A DNA stretch of 64,000 nt from Carnegiea gigantea (lineage: Eukaryota > Streptophyta > Magnoliopsida > Caryophyllales > Cactaceae), in contig JAKOGI010001208.1 of assembly GCA_029747015.1 (NCBI GenBank), positions 87,501 to 151,500 of the forward strand, in the 5' to 3' direction. Below, piece after piece: positions 44,004 to 55,320 of this stretch; within the stretch, counting starts at the first letter, position 1; each line of letters begins with the position of its first letter. The translations under genes were made by a program, and so were the position numbers. The notes below the pieces were generated by a model. It worked only from the letters and a program-made list of their open reading frames with translations, searched no databases and was not told the origin of the DNA.

Positions 44004-45984
44004 ATGGCGTCTCCCATTAGCTCCGAGAGCTCCTCGACCTTGACTCAGGGCAACCAGACACAGGGCACAGCCTTGCAAACAGCCACAGCCCTGTTTGCGC
44101 CTACACAATTTCTGACGGCCCTCATGGAAGGTAAAACTACTGAACCTTCTCGACCCATTGTCTATAAACCTTTTGGGTTTTTGAAAAGCATCGACCTTAG
44201 AACAGTGAATCTGAAATTGGAAGACATCCCTTACAAATTTGGGTGGGAATTGATTTTGTTTGGAGAAACGGGGGCATGTCAACCCCAAGAACCTGTTGGG
44301 GCATCTGAAAGAGAAATTGGGCCTTTAGATGAAATCTTTCTGTTCGATCATGGACTAGATGACATCAGTTCGCTTGGGCTGTTTCCAGAGCAGGAAACAG
44401 GGCCAGAAACAGGGCCTGAGGTTTTTAGGGATGACCTAGGGGAGGATTTGTCAAAAGAAGAAGGGGGAAGTAGTGGTCAAATGGAGGAGTCTCCTGTGAA
44501 GCCTGAACAAGCCACACCGGTACCACCAACCGGTGAGAAACGTAAACGATACAAAATTGTGGCTAGGCGTACTAGAATGCCAAGAACACGACTACCATCA
44601 AGGTCTAAAAGCGGCCAGACTGAAGAACCCTCAAAAAGTGAAACCCCTGTCAAACCAAAACCACATATCTCCTCTTCGGCCAAACCCACAACCAGGCTAA
44701 CTCGAAAATCAGCCCGAATTGCTTTCCACTCCACACCTCGTCCTGCCAAACAGTCATCCCCTGTTGTTGAGGAAATTGATTCCTCCTCTGAGCCTTCATC
44801 AGATAGCGACACTGAGAACACCACCTTTAAACAGGGCACTCCCGTGTTCTCAGAGTCCTCATAGGATAAGCCTCTGCCTGCACCAAAATCAACCTCCACT
44901 TTACCCTCCAAACCATCACCACTCAAAACTCTCAAGAGAAAAGCCTCCCTTAAACACGCCTCCACCCAAGACCCTCCTACTGAGCCTCAACTTAAAAGAG
45001 CCAAGAAGTCTGCCCCGTCCGCAATCTCGGCCAAATTAACCCAACTGCTTCAAAGACGGGTAGTCATGGGCAAAATTATCAAGGTAAAATATTTTGAGGA
45101 ACAGGGTCTGGGGATGTTTCTGCACAAGCTGCGTGCACAGGGGTGGTATGAGCTATTTATAAACACCCAGCTGGGGTGTTCTGTACATGAGTTGGCAGAG
45201 TTGTATGCCAACTGCACTGTCACCGAGGGAGTGGTGACAAGTATTGTTAACGGGCAACAGCTTCGCTTTGATGCAAAGATAATTAGGGAAAATTCTGGGG
45301 ATTCCCTCCATGGCCTTTGATATCTATGTGAGAGAAGACAAGACTATTCTAGGGACAGCCAGGCTGCTGGAGCTCTCCCAGAAATTTAGCCAGCAAGCAA
45401 GCCTGCAAACACCCAAGTCCGTGAAGAAAGGGGACATGACATCGCTCCATCAATTGATATTTTGGTTTATTATCAAGAATGTCATTCCTCGGGGCCAGGG
45501 TCGCAATCTTATCGATGCCATGGATCAGTGTCTTATGGACCTGATGGACAAGGAAGAGCAAATCAACCTTCCTGCCATCATGGTTCGACATATTGCAAGA
45601 ATTGCAAACACCTCCAGGGAACATGACCTGGGGTATGGTTTCTTCCTGACTAGTGTCTTTGAGCATTTTGGGGTGACTCTACAGAAGAAGGTAGGAGCTC
45701 AGTTCATTGATGAGATTGGGAGTAACACCCTTATGGGGTGTGGGTATGCTTTGATTGAGGGGTCTGCCTCAGAACAGGAGACTGGAACAACCCGTCCTCC
45801 TGTTCCTGGCAGTTCCTCAGTCAAGCTTGAGGCTGCTTTGGAAGAAAACTCTCGACTTAGTGCTAAGCTTATTGCGGTAAAGGCTGCACTGGACGAGGAA
45901 AAGGCTCTCAATGCAAAACGCCATGAAGATATCCTCGCCCTTCTCTCTTCCCTCTCAGCAAAATTTTTCCCTCCTGCTCTCTGA
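44004..45984 (+). pseudogene. Copia B third ORF (SIRE extra ORF), one stop and one frameshift
   Basis: From ATG 44004 in good context (AAAAATGGCG) the frame runs 286 codons to a TAG (44862-44864), continues open in the same frame to 45320, then shifts by one to end at 45984. N-terminal part: Ser/Thr/Gln-rich, then YKPFGFLKSIDLRTVNL, then a basic, Ser/Pro-rich low-complexity region with KRKRYKIVARR. C-terminal part: FLHKLRAQGWYELF, HELAELYANCTV, VNGQQLRFDAK, a helical domain and a coiled coil (LEAALEENSRLSAKL). ELYANxxV...V.G recalls the 'putative plant transposon protein' family. No signal peptide or membrane span is seen, so an envelope role is not supported here. Confidence 0.7.
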
Positions 45985-46444
45985 TCACCCCCCATCTATT
46001 ATTCTCATAGCCTGTTCTCACTTCTCTTGGTTATCCTCTCTTGCTAGTTTGTACTTTCTGTTGTACTCGTTTGGTGAATGACAGGTTATCTTGTTTTTTT
46101 GATTGGCTTTGCCTTGCTTGCTTTTGTTGCGAATTGCTTGTGTGTGACTAGCATGGCCAATCTCCTTACCGTACCAACACACTTGAGTGTATCGCCTATT
46201 GACTTTCCTCCATTACCCAAGTGATGGTGATAGCAAACACCCTATGTTTGACTGTTCGCCCCTACTTTTTAATGATGCCAAAAGGGGGAAGATAGGTTGA
46301 CCAATATTGTTTTAGTTTTGCCATGGACGAGTTAAATTTCTTACACTTTTTCGATACTAACTGCTTCATGTGAATTTGAAAAATTGGTACTAATCACTTC
46401 ACTTACCCTTGAAAGTCAATATGGTCACTTGGTTTGTCATCATC
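45985..46444 (+). other. Copia B 3' noncoding region
   Basis: No coding. T-rich, leading to the polypurine tract. Confidence 0.6.
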
Positions 46445-46457
46445 AAAAAGGGGGAAT
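46445..46457 (+). promoter_or_regulatory. Copia B polypurine tract
   Basis: AAAAAGGGGGAAT directly precedes the 3' LTR. Confidence 0.9.
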
Positions 46458-46458
46458 T

Positions 46459-47874
46459 TGTTAGAATGTATAAGGTTTTGATGATAACAAATCCAAGTGT
46501 TGTAGTAGTTGTTGTTGTTCCAAACAGGCTTTACCAACAGGGCCTTACTGCTGTTTTTCAATATATTAAAACTGCTTGACTAATGGTTTATCAAGAATAG
46601 GTACTCAAGTCAGCGATGTAAGAACAACCATGAGAAACAGGCTCTGTAAGGTGTTTGAAACATGTCCTGTAAAGTGTTTGAAGCATAGGATATAAGTGCA
46701 GCCGTGAGGAACAGGTTCTGTGAAGTATTTGCAGCAGATTCGTCTCTCTACAAGATGACTAGTGGTTACAACAAGATGTCTTGATTTAATTTGGTTTTAT
46801 ATTTTTAGACTCTTGTTAATATGCCAATCAGAAAGTCTTAACTTACCACTTACTTGAAACGGTTTTGCTTTTTTGGAAAATATTTCGGATCACCCTTCGA
46901 ACAACTCTGGAAACAGGACGCTCAGGGTGTTTCCAGAATAAGCTGCGAAAAACTGTTTTCACGATTTTTATCTTTTGGATTTTGAGCAGCTTCTTCAAAG
47001 ATTTGCAAGAAAGATTTTTCTATGGAGTATCTTACCCCTTACCCTAAAAACGGTTATTAAAATCTAAGGGGATTTGCAAAATCTTTTTGAATAAAAAGAA
47101 TAACCAATTTTTGGCAAGTGGATAAGGTTGTTGAGAAAAACATGGGCTAGTTGCTGTGAATCACCGCCTTATGCACACGGTTTAGGAAGTGTTTCCAGCT
47201 CATGTTTCCTCATCCCTTGTGGCTAAAGAATTCTATATTCTTTAGGGATTTTAGTTTCCAAAAATTTGATGAATTGTTTTCCAAGCACTATAAAAGGCGG
47301 CTTCTTACAACCTTAGAAGTATCGGTTTTCAAAGAGAAAAATTTAGTGTTCATGAGCTTAAAAGTTTAAAAAGAAAACCGTGTCTAGTGAGTGAGTTATT
47401 TGATCTTTCAAAGTTGGCATACTAGGACTTCATTGTACCCTATATTAGCTTAGTTGAGAAGCATTGTAATAGGGTGTTTTTCTTTATACTCTTCTTTCAC
47501 AAAAGTGAGTTGAGTGTGTGTCCAAATCAAGGGGATTTTGGACGTGGGGTAACCTGTCTTAGGGAAGACGGTTACGTGGGTTGCAATTTGTAACAAGGTG
47601 TGTTACTATTGTAACGTGATTAGCCCGTTTAGTGAAGTGTTTAAATCCTACACAAGGTAGGTCGTGGTTTTTTACCTCAGTTGGGCTAGAGGTGTTTTCC
47701 ACGTAAAAATCCTGTGTCCATTATTTCCGCATTCAATTTTATTGGATTTTCGCTTCTGCTTATCTCATGAACAACCTATGCGAACAGGGTCTAAGACTGT
47801 TTGCCAGCAACTTGCGAAAATCGGACACCACAATTCACCCCCCCTCTTGTGGTTGTGTACTCTCTAAATCAACG
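46459..47874 (+). repeat. Copia B 3' LTR
   Basis: 1,416 bp, starting TGTTAGAATG. The last base is G instead of A (AATCAACG). It matches the 5' LTR closely throughout. Confidence 0.92.
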
Positions 47875-47879
47875 CTAAG
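47875..47879. repeat. Copia B target-site duplication, right (CTAAG)
   Basis: Matches 37880-37884. Confidence 0.92.
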
Positions 47880-49773
47880 TTTAGGTGACTAACCTTGTAT
47901 GCGGACATGTGATAGGTCAGGTATAGTGATGACATGTGGTTTAGGGTCCATCAAATGACTGATGGGTCCATCAAATTAGACCCAATTAAGACATGTGATA
48001 ACCTAACCCTGTATGCATGTAGGTGACTAGGTTTAGGGTTCATCAAATTAGGGCAATTAAGATATAAATGACTGATGGGCCAGGTACAATGATGATATAT
48101 GGTTTAGGCTATAACATATTCTAGGATGAGGGATAAAACATTGAATGACTGCTCGGTTAGACCAGGTCATAAGGTATAATATACCTAGGATATGTAATCC
48201 TTCTTTTTAATAGAGGATTAACCTTCAATTTTTCGTTAAAGTGCTGTTGTTCTAAAGAAGCGCTTTATATCTACTAATTGTAACAGGAACCCAAGATGTG
48301 TAAGATATGATAGACGAAAATGATTTTACTAGTGTAGTTGAGAGTAGCCCCTACTTTAGTATATGGTTATCTCCTTGTCGAGAAATATTTATCATGATGG
48401 AAGCCTTAATTGCCTAGGAAGATGCAGGGAAACTCCCTGTGTTGCATAACGGGTTATTGCCCACTTAGAAAGGCTGAGAATATAGAGTAGGTATCAACTC
48501 TTGAATTTGTAGTCATGGTTAAGGCAAAAAGTCCTAAATTTTAGAAGTAGACAAGCAGGTGAATGGTTGTTGCAAGTATGATTTGCTAAGAGTAGGTAAT
48601 AGAATGCTTCTCTGCCTTAAAAAATTCGAATATTATTTTCACTTTCCTTTTGTCTGGATTTTCTGGCTAGCCACTCTTTATTCACTCTCTCTATCTTCTT
48701 TTTTCTCAGACCAAAGGACTTAATTGAGACGTTTCTTTATTAAAAGTAATCTTTGTGGCGGGGCCTGAAAGAGGTTAGCTATCCAATATGAAAACAGGCT
48801 AGTTATAGGTCAAGAGTAAGAGCATACGACTTAAAGGATGCCTCCTAAAGGACTTTTAAAAGCAGGCTTCAGGGTTAGCATGCCAAAGGAAGAGAATTGG
48901 CGTGAAGGTTTAAACAACCATTATGAAATCCCCAAGTGTGTACGGGTGATGAGTTTAGTATGAATTAACAATTCTTTTATTCTTTGTTCATTTTCTTTTT
49001 TTGTTCCCCTTATTTTTTTCTTTCTCTTTGGTTAGGACCTTTTGGTTCGATTTCTTTTTTTTGTTTGCTAATTTTATTACCCATAACACATTCCCAGTCC
49101 TAGCCCAGGTTTGGTCAAATGTGGTTATGAAAGAATTAGGCTCTTTGAAGGCTTAAAGGGGTTCAAAGTGACAACTTTTCGAGTTTAACAAAGGAATATA
49201 TAGGTTGCTAAAGAAGGTCTCCTATCCTAGGTATGTCCATTAAAGTTGTATTACTTATTACAAAGAAATTTATGATCTTTCCCTTTTTAAGATGATGGAT
49301 TGAAATTGTTAGTCTCTTTTATTTTAATTCTCTCCCTCTCCTTTTGCCTAGTTGCTTTGTAAGCCATGCAAACTTGCACCTCTTTTTTCTTTTTCTTTTT
49401 TAACCTAGATTCGTTATAAGATAGAAGCAATCTATAAAAAAGACTATAAAAATATGTAAAATAACTAATAGAGGATATGGTTTTATTAATAAATTGAGGC
49501 TATGTCAGACTTAGATTTATGATGGAAAAGAAAGCGAATGACTCATGTGCCTTTAAGCTAAACATCATATCCTCTATAACTAATAGACTGAAGGCCACTC
49601 ATGTTGAGACATTTTGGACTCGGATTCAAGTATGCTAGTTATTTAAATAGACATGTCCCACTTTTCGCTTTAGTGGTCTAAAATGGCTGGAATGCTATTA
49701 TGCAAACCAAGTAGGTTGATGTCCTTACGGGGTGCTTAAGCATGGGTGGTTCCAATAGGGGTTTATTCGGTGT
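47880..49773 (-). other. Gypsy C interior, noncoding
   Basis: No pol motif on either strand. 47880-48120 holds two or three degenerate copies of a roughly 120-bp unit (GTATGCATGTAGGTGACTA, ACTGATGGG(T/C)C, TGGTTTAGG), one copy of which starts left of copia B at about 37855. The rest is T-rich. Confidence 0.5.
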
Positions 49774-50668
49774 TTAGCAGCCTAAAGCATGCACCTCCTT
49801 ACTTGTCAAGTCATTATCTTTCTCATCCTTATTCTTATTGTTAGCAGCTTTTGTTGGTGTTTCTCTAGCCAGCTCCTTTTTCACAAGTATGCTAACATTC
49901 CTTAATGTTATGAAGTTGTCAAATTGTGCAAACGTTAGATGTTGCCTGTATAGGGTTGAAGGTTTCTTAGAAACGACCTCTATCACTTGATCAATCTCTA
50001 AGGGTCAATCCACCATATGCTTGACCTTTGCCCTCCATTGAGCAAGGACATCAGAAAAGTCTTCTTTTTCCTCCTATTTGATCAATTCCAATTCCTTAAG
50101 TGTAATTGGTAGGTCAGTATTATATAAATACTGATGTAGGAATTCCCTACAAAGATCATCGCATTTTGTGATGTCTATGACATTATACACTCTTATTACG
50201 TTTTTGTCAAAATTCTAAGGAAAAGTGAGGTGAAAGATGATATCCATGTCAATTCCTTTCAAAGTCATAGCACCAATGAAATTCCTTATGTGTCAATTCC
50301 TTTTAGTCCCATGAAATTTGATATCCAGCATGGCGAATTTCGAGACGATTTTTCTTTTGGGATTGAAGTGAATCTCGTATAATAAGGGAAATCGTTGTTA
50401 ATCATTGAGGACTCTTTGATTAATTGCTCTCTATGATCTAGTCCTAGATTGACTTTCTGAGTGTACTTTCCCCCTTTCTTTTCTTTCTTCTTGCTATTAT
50501 CTTCCTTCCCTTTATTATGGGGTCTTCGCCATCTTTTCTTGAGGTGTCCTTGATGAGGGTTTAGAGCATACTAGCCATCTGTTCCATCCTCTTTTTACTT
50601 TCATCCATCGTGGCTTTGATTCTTTATGTTAGTTTCAAAAGTTGAGCCATTTCGTTGCTAGCTGCCAT
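49774..50668 (-). pseudogene. Gypsy C gag (retrotransposon gag family), broken
   Basis: Read from ATG 50668 the minus strand gives MAASNEMAQLLKL, a stop, then KATMDESKKRMEQMASML. After more stops the capsid core is clear around 50210-49990: DDLCREFLHQYLYNTDLP, ITLKELELIK-stop-EEKEDFS, VLAQWRAKVKHMVD-stop-P. Then KKPSTLYRQHLTFAQFDNF leads into the 70-codon open tail ending at 49774. This order is that of Ty3-gypsy gag. No zinc knuckle and no protease follow. Confidence 0.75.
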
Positions 50669-52318
50669 TGGGATGGGTAAAGTATTGTACTTTGACTTTG
50701 ATTTTAGCCTAGTAGGCTAAGTTTCCCAGGCTTCTGCTTGAGATAGGAGACTTTATACTGGTGGCTTTGCTCATACTCCTTCTTACTCTGCTCTATCCTG
50801 ATCAATAAGAAAACATTTTAGAGGAGTGAATAATAGAAATGAAGGGTCAAAAGTGTTGGATACAGGCTAAAAGAAATGGTCAATGACTTGTAATCTGGTG
50901 AGAAAGAGACAAAGTCTTGGTGGGCTCAAAAGTATATGCAGTCATGGAAATAAATAGGGTTAAGATGCTGAAATCTAGTCTTATCCTAGATTGGGTCCTA
51001 AATTGGGCTAAGAGAGCTAACTTATAGGCCTAAGTTGGATTTATGTTTGTCCTAGGTGAATCCTGCACCTGTACTAGTCCTTAGCTTGGCTTTAGCTTGG
51101 TTTGCCTAGAATGAGCTAGTTGAGGCACATAGGTAAATCTTATTATACTCATGCCTGGATCTTAGACCTAAGGAATGGATGTGGGATGCATGGACTATGA
51201 ACTTATGGATCAAATATCTAGATTTTAATTAAACTTGTCCATTATGAATATAATGCATGATTGGATACAAATTATAATGGACTCGGGCTCTAAAGCTGTA
51301 ACATGCGACATTATACAATTTAGGTCTAAATGGACTCATGGACTATACAAGGTGAAGCCATATGATGTATGACTTTTTGGGCTTAGGTTGCCCATAATTG
51401 ATGTGTTAAGGCTCAAAATGAACCATGTTAACCTATGCACTAACTCCTATTGCTGGGAGCCTAGCATACTGACTTCATGATGTGAATGCAGACCTGACAC
51501 AGACAGAAAACAACCAAATTGAACTGGACCTCTCTACGAAAATTCTAGCCGACTCCATGTTGGGCCCATGACTTGCTTCTACCCATTCTCTAAATCTTGT
51601 AAATGGCCTAAAGATGCAAACCCTGCCTAATTCTTGATCCCTTTATCTGATTGTGAAATGATTGATTACCTAGACTAATGATGTTGATCTCCATGTTATG
51701 GTATTTGCACAGCCTAGAAATAATTTCTAGTGGTCCTATTCTAATGCAAAACCATAATGCTTGGACTTGACCTAATCTAAGCGGACTAAAATCCCATTGT
51801 GCCATTAGCTGGGCCTAGACTAACACATCCTACCCTTGTCCCCCAAACATAATGTCGATCTAATGCATGGGCCTTTGCGTATGGGTCAGTTCAGACAGTC
51901 AGTTAGAGTTCTAAACATTCACTGAACCACACATGCTAATGAGTTCTAACCTAATCTAAAGTTATTTATAAGTGGTTTAGGGAAGGCTTAGAAGAACCTC
52001 TCTTGACCCAAATGCTTCGTATGTCATCCATAGGGTACATGGCAAGGATGGAATATTTTGGTTGTTTTCCTGTATCGTGTGGACTAGGAAAGTATATCAC
52101 GAGTAGATAAAACAGTTGCATGCCCACTTGGAAGTCTAATGGATCCACCTTGTTAACTAACCATTTTTCTGAGGGGTAATAATGGGGTTTAACCTAGAGG
52201 CGTTGTTAATCCTATTAGGAAAGCACAATTAATGCAAGAATGAATAATACAAGTGCACCTAAAAATAATTTCTCATATTAAATTTTAAATCTGGTACTCT
52301 TTTTTTATATAAAAAATG
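50669..52318 (-). other. Gypsy C 5' leader, noncoding
   Basis: 1.65 kb between primer site and gag with CCTAG/CTAGG-rich words and no coding signal. Such a long leader is common in Tat-type and non-autonomous gypsy elements. Confidence 0.5.
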
Positions 52319-52336
52319 TCCTTAGTAGAGTCGCCA
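52319..52336 (-). promoter_or_regulatory. Gypsy C primer-binding site
   Basis: On the minus strand TGGCGACTCTACTAAGGA, close to the TGGCGACTC-type site of Tat/Ogre-like gypsy elements, one base after the LTR end (52338). Confidence 0.8.
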
Positions 52337-52337
52337 C

Positions 52338-52944
52338 TGTAAGGACCATGTCCCAGGTTTTTTCCCTCGCATGCGGTCCCCACGAACGGTTTGCCCCCCT
52401 TTTTGTGTGTTTGGATACAAACCAGACATATTGTTTTAAAGTAGCCAAATTGCGGTAAGATTGTGGGCTCAACCCAGAGAACTAGTGATCCTGGAACCCG
52501 ACCGGGTTCCTAGGCTAGAGCTAGATCCAATCCTCCTAGCTAGATCCTAGTAGTAATGTCTACCTGACCTAAGAATTGTGGCAACATGCCTCATCCAGGT
52601 CCAGAACGAATCCCAAATTCTAATTCGAATGGGCGTATTGGTTGGATCTCTAACTAGTTTGCTCAATCTAGAAAGATAAAGTAAACAAAATAAATGATAA
52701 ATGAGAAAAGTGATATCCTTTAATTATTAGAGTCACTAATGAGTTTCAGGAAAACTTACAAATCGAAACCACTCTCTAAAATGAGTAATAACTGAAGGGA
52801 CAATAGGTTCATATGAACTATAAATCAAAGAGACACTAAAAGGGGCAATGAGCTCATTTTAAATAGGTTTTCGAAAGGCTCTCAAATAATCCCTGGTGTA
52901 AGGACCATCTGACTCTATAGGCTCAAACCAAGGATCCAGAATTC
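52338..52944 (-). repeat. Gypsy C 5' LTR, cut short
   Basis: It starts TGTAAGGACCATGTCCCAGG and follows the first part of LTR copies 1 and 2 (TAGGTTCATA, ATCTGACTCTATAGGC) for about 600 bp. Similarity ends near 52940 where CACTA 2 end sequence starts. About 1.6-1.9 kb of the LTR is missing. Confidence 0.72.
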
Positions 52945-53294
52945 GCGATTGGGAAAAAAAACCAAACGCAAATGCTGTTGTGTAATTCGACACTAATGCG
53001 CTATTATTCCTGGGAAAAAGAACCAAATTGGTGAGGGAAACAGGAATAGGATGCTATTAGCTTTAGGCAATTCGATGCTAAAATAACAAGAATAGGCACG
53101 CTTTCCTGAAGTTAGTGTCGAATAACTATTTTAGTGCTACTTGAGACAGACTAACTCGACGCTAATTTTAAACTTTCAATGCTAATAACATCCGATATAT
53201 TTGGATACCAATAGCATCTACAAGATAATTAGATGTTAAATCTCACACTATTAGTATCAAATTCTGGAGCCAACACCAAATTATTTTAGCAATG
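52945..53294. repeat. CACTA 2 right end with subterminal words
   Basis: Words of the type TCGATGCTAA, TCGACGCTAAT, GTTAGTGTCGAAT and CAATGCTAATA occur about ten times in 330 bp in both orientations. They match the left-end words at 30830-31040. Confidence 0.55.
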
Positions 53295-53336
53295 AGGGGT
53301 TTTGCATCAAATTTTTGCATTTCACGCATAGTCTAC

Positions 53337-55293
53337 GTGATTCTTAGGTGAAAATAAAATAGATAAATTTGGGCATGAAATTGATCAATTCAACTCGGAT
53401 TTGTCCAAGCTCCCACATATATAATGATTCGCAAAGCCTAGTCCGCTTTGCCATTCGACCCAACAACAAATTAAAAAAAAAAAAGAAAAAAGAGCTTGTT
53501 AGCTTGAACTAGGTTTATCTTCTTAACAGTACTACAAGCCTTCGCGCCCCCCAGCTCCTTCAACCTATCTGTGTGGGCTTGGCCTAGTCCTTAAGGTGGT
53601 AGCCTCCAAACCAGCTCAGCTGAGCGCATGGCCTTGTGACCTTACTTTCTTCTCTCTTCCTCACTCACTTTCTTTCAGCTAGCCGAAATGACTGCTCCGC
53701 GACCTAGCATCTGGGGCTTCTTTGCCTGCAACTCGCCTCTTGGATTCACCCTTTCCCCTCATCCTGGGCGTGTTCCGCACGGTCTACTTGCACCCAATCT
53801 ATCCCGTCTCATCTCACTAGTTACTCTCTTACTCCCATATTGCTTGTAGGCCTGGTCTCACAGCTGCCAATGGCCTAGATGAGCCCGCTCAATAGTGCTA
53901 CACTTCCTCTCTTTCTCCCTTCACTTTACTCCTCCATCTAGGTTGGTCTTGCAGCTACTTGGAGCCCAATGAGCTTGCGCTAGCACCCAACAGGCTTCTA
54001 GTGCCTAAACTAGCATGTCACCAGCAGCCTCTCGGGACTGTATATCCTTTCTCTCTAGTGAGGCCCAGTCCGTTCTTTGCCAGCACCCAACAGCAGCTTG
54101 TCTTACACCCATCTATCTCCAATAGCTATTAGTAGCCAAACCTCAAGATGACCTAGTCAAAGCTAATTAATTAAGATTAATTTTTAGCTAAAGACTAGCC
54201 TTTTCTCATGCAACATAACAACCAATAAATTACTTAAAATTAATTTTTCCTAAGAGAGGCTTAATTTCGACCATAACAAGGGGTCAAGGCTAGTACAAAT
54301 TCATTCACTCTAAGTATCCAAGCATTCCTCAATTCTCTTATCTTATGTCTTCTGTAATGTTTTTAGAGAATAGAGAGTCTTTTGCACGACAATCATTTAG
54401 GTCGAGGATAGAAGAAAATAAGCATCGTTTGCTATTTTTCTCTCTTCTTCTCATCTCATTTGTGAGTCAAATTTGAGAGTTTACACTTAATTCTATAGTC
54501 TTGTGTAATTGAATGTCAAAGTTTGGACATACAAATTGAAATATTCTAATATTGAGAGTATGACTAGACCAAGTTTGATAGTGTTTTCAATAACAATGGT
54601 CGGTTAAAATACTTATTTGGGATTAAGGTAGATCCTTGATTAATAATATTGCTTTACTAATTTCATTTGGGGTTATTTTTGTCTCTTATATTGCATAACT
54701 TTGAGTTTATATCTGATCCTAACCTATTTACGCATCTTAATACTATTGTTTATTTATGTTAATTACAATAGTGTAATTTGCTATCTCAAATATAAATTAG
54801 ACCTTGTAGGCTAATATGACATTAAGCGATTGGGTTTAAAATTATAATTGTTAAAATTCGAATAATTTATGCTTGAAAATATATGAGTTATGTCTAAAAA
54901 GAATAATTCAAGCTAAAATAATAGATAAATAATATCATTCGGAAATTATAATTCATCGTTCTAATTCATGACCTAATGCTTGTAGCTTAGGTTGAGCAAG
55001 AGATTAATTGGACCCCTATTTGAGTTAGTAACGCGATATTTTTATCATTGGTGAAATTCAAAATTTTAGATCTTTCTCTAATTTCATTTCTCTATACTTA
55101 ACTCATTTGTTTTTTTTGTTTCTTTAATCTGTTGATAATTGAACTCCTACTTGAATTATTCTTTCAATTGAGAAAGCTAAATTTAAAATTATTATTGTTT
55201 GTTGTGGGATCGACACCCTGTACTTACTAGTCTACAATTGATCTTATGCTATTGCAAGCAAAAGGAGTTTTAAAACTGAACATAAAATTTGCA
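53337..55293 (+). repeat. Gypsy D 5' LTR, start missing
   Basis: GTGAAAATAAAATAGATAAA, GAAATTGATCAATT, TTTGTCCAAGCTCCCACA, an A-run near 53470 and GAGAGTATGACTAGACCA all recur in order in the 3' LTR at 62560-63830. It ends near TTTGCA (55293) before the primer site. Confidence 0.75.
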
Positions 55294-55303
55294 TCAAGTT
55301 TTT

Positions 55304-55320
55304 TGTGCCTTCGTTGGAGA
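55304..55320 (+). promoter_or_regulatory. Gypsy D primer-binding site, degenerate
   Basis: TGTGCCTTCGTTGGAGA resembles TGGCGCCGTTGCCGGGGA in place and pattern but is much changed. Confidence 0.45.

Larger units (their letters stand above)
37885..47874 (+). mobile_element. Copia B: SIRE-type Ty1-copia element, young, RT-deleted
   Basis: Complete LTRs (37885-39302 and 46459-47874), a CTAAG target duplication, a tRNA-iMet primer site, gag, protease, integrase, RNase H, an extra ORF and a polypurine tract are all in place. By eye the LTRs differ at about 25-30 positions plus short indels, near 2 percent, which suggests insertion within roughly the last million years at usual plant rates. Despite that, pol has three frameshifts and lacks most of RT, so the copy could not move without help. 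It is inserted in gypsy C. Confidence 0.92.
32977..52944 (-). mobile_element. Gypsy C: gag-only Ty3-gypsy element with duplicated LTR
   Basis: Three copies of an LTR beginning TG(T/C)AA(G/A)GACCA(T/C)GTC lie at 32977, 35134 and 52338. The primer site TGGCGACTC at 52336-52319 on the minus strand sets the orientation. The interior (52337 to 47875 and 37884 to 37652, split by copia B) holds a broken gag at 50668-49774 and no pol. The 5' LTR is cut at about 52944 against CACTA 2. Two complete LTRs stand in tandem at the other end. Confidence 0.72.
30813..53294. mobile_element. CACTA 2: degenerate CACTA-type element enclosing elements C and B
   Basis: The left end reads CACTATAAGAAAATGCGATG and enters a region rich in GATGCTAA/TTAGCATC words. 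Another block of the same words (52945-53280) ends in the inverted, decayed counterpart: CTGGAGCCAACACC at 53275-53288 against the left GATGTTAGCTTCAG, then a degenerate tip at 53294. Left flank AAT, right flank AGG, so no target duplication can be shown. If both ends belong together, its own sequence is only about 2.5 kb once C and B are removed. Confidence 0.5.

Noticed and set aside
44477..44965. 162-codon minus-strand frame opposite copia B ORF3
   Set aside because: Shadow of ORF3, whose plus-strand frame has a start, coherent composition and the right position in the element.
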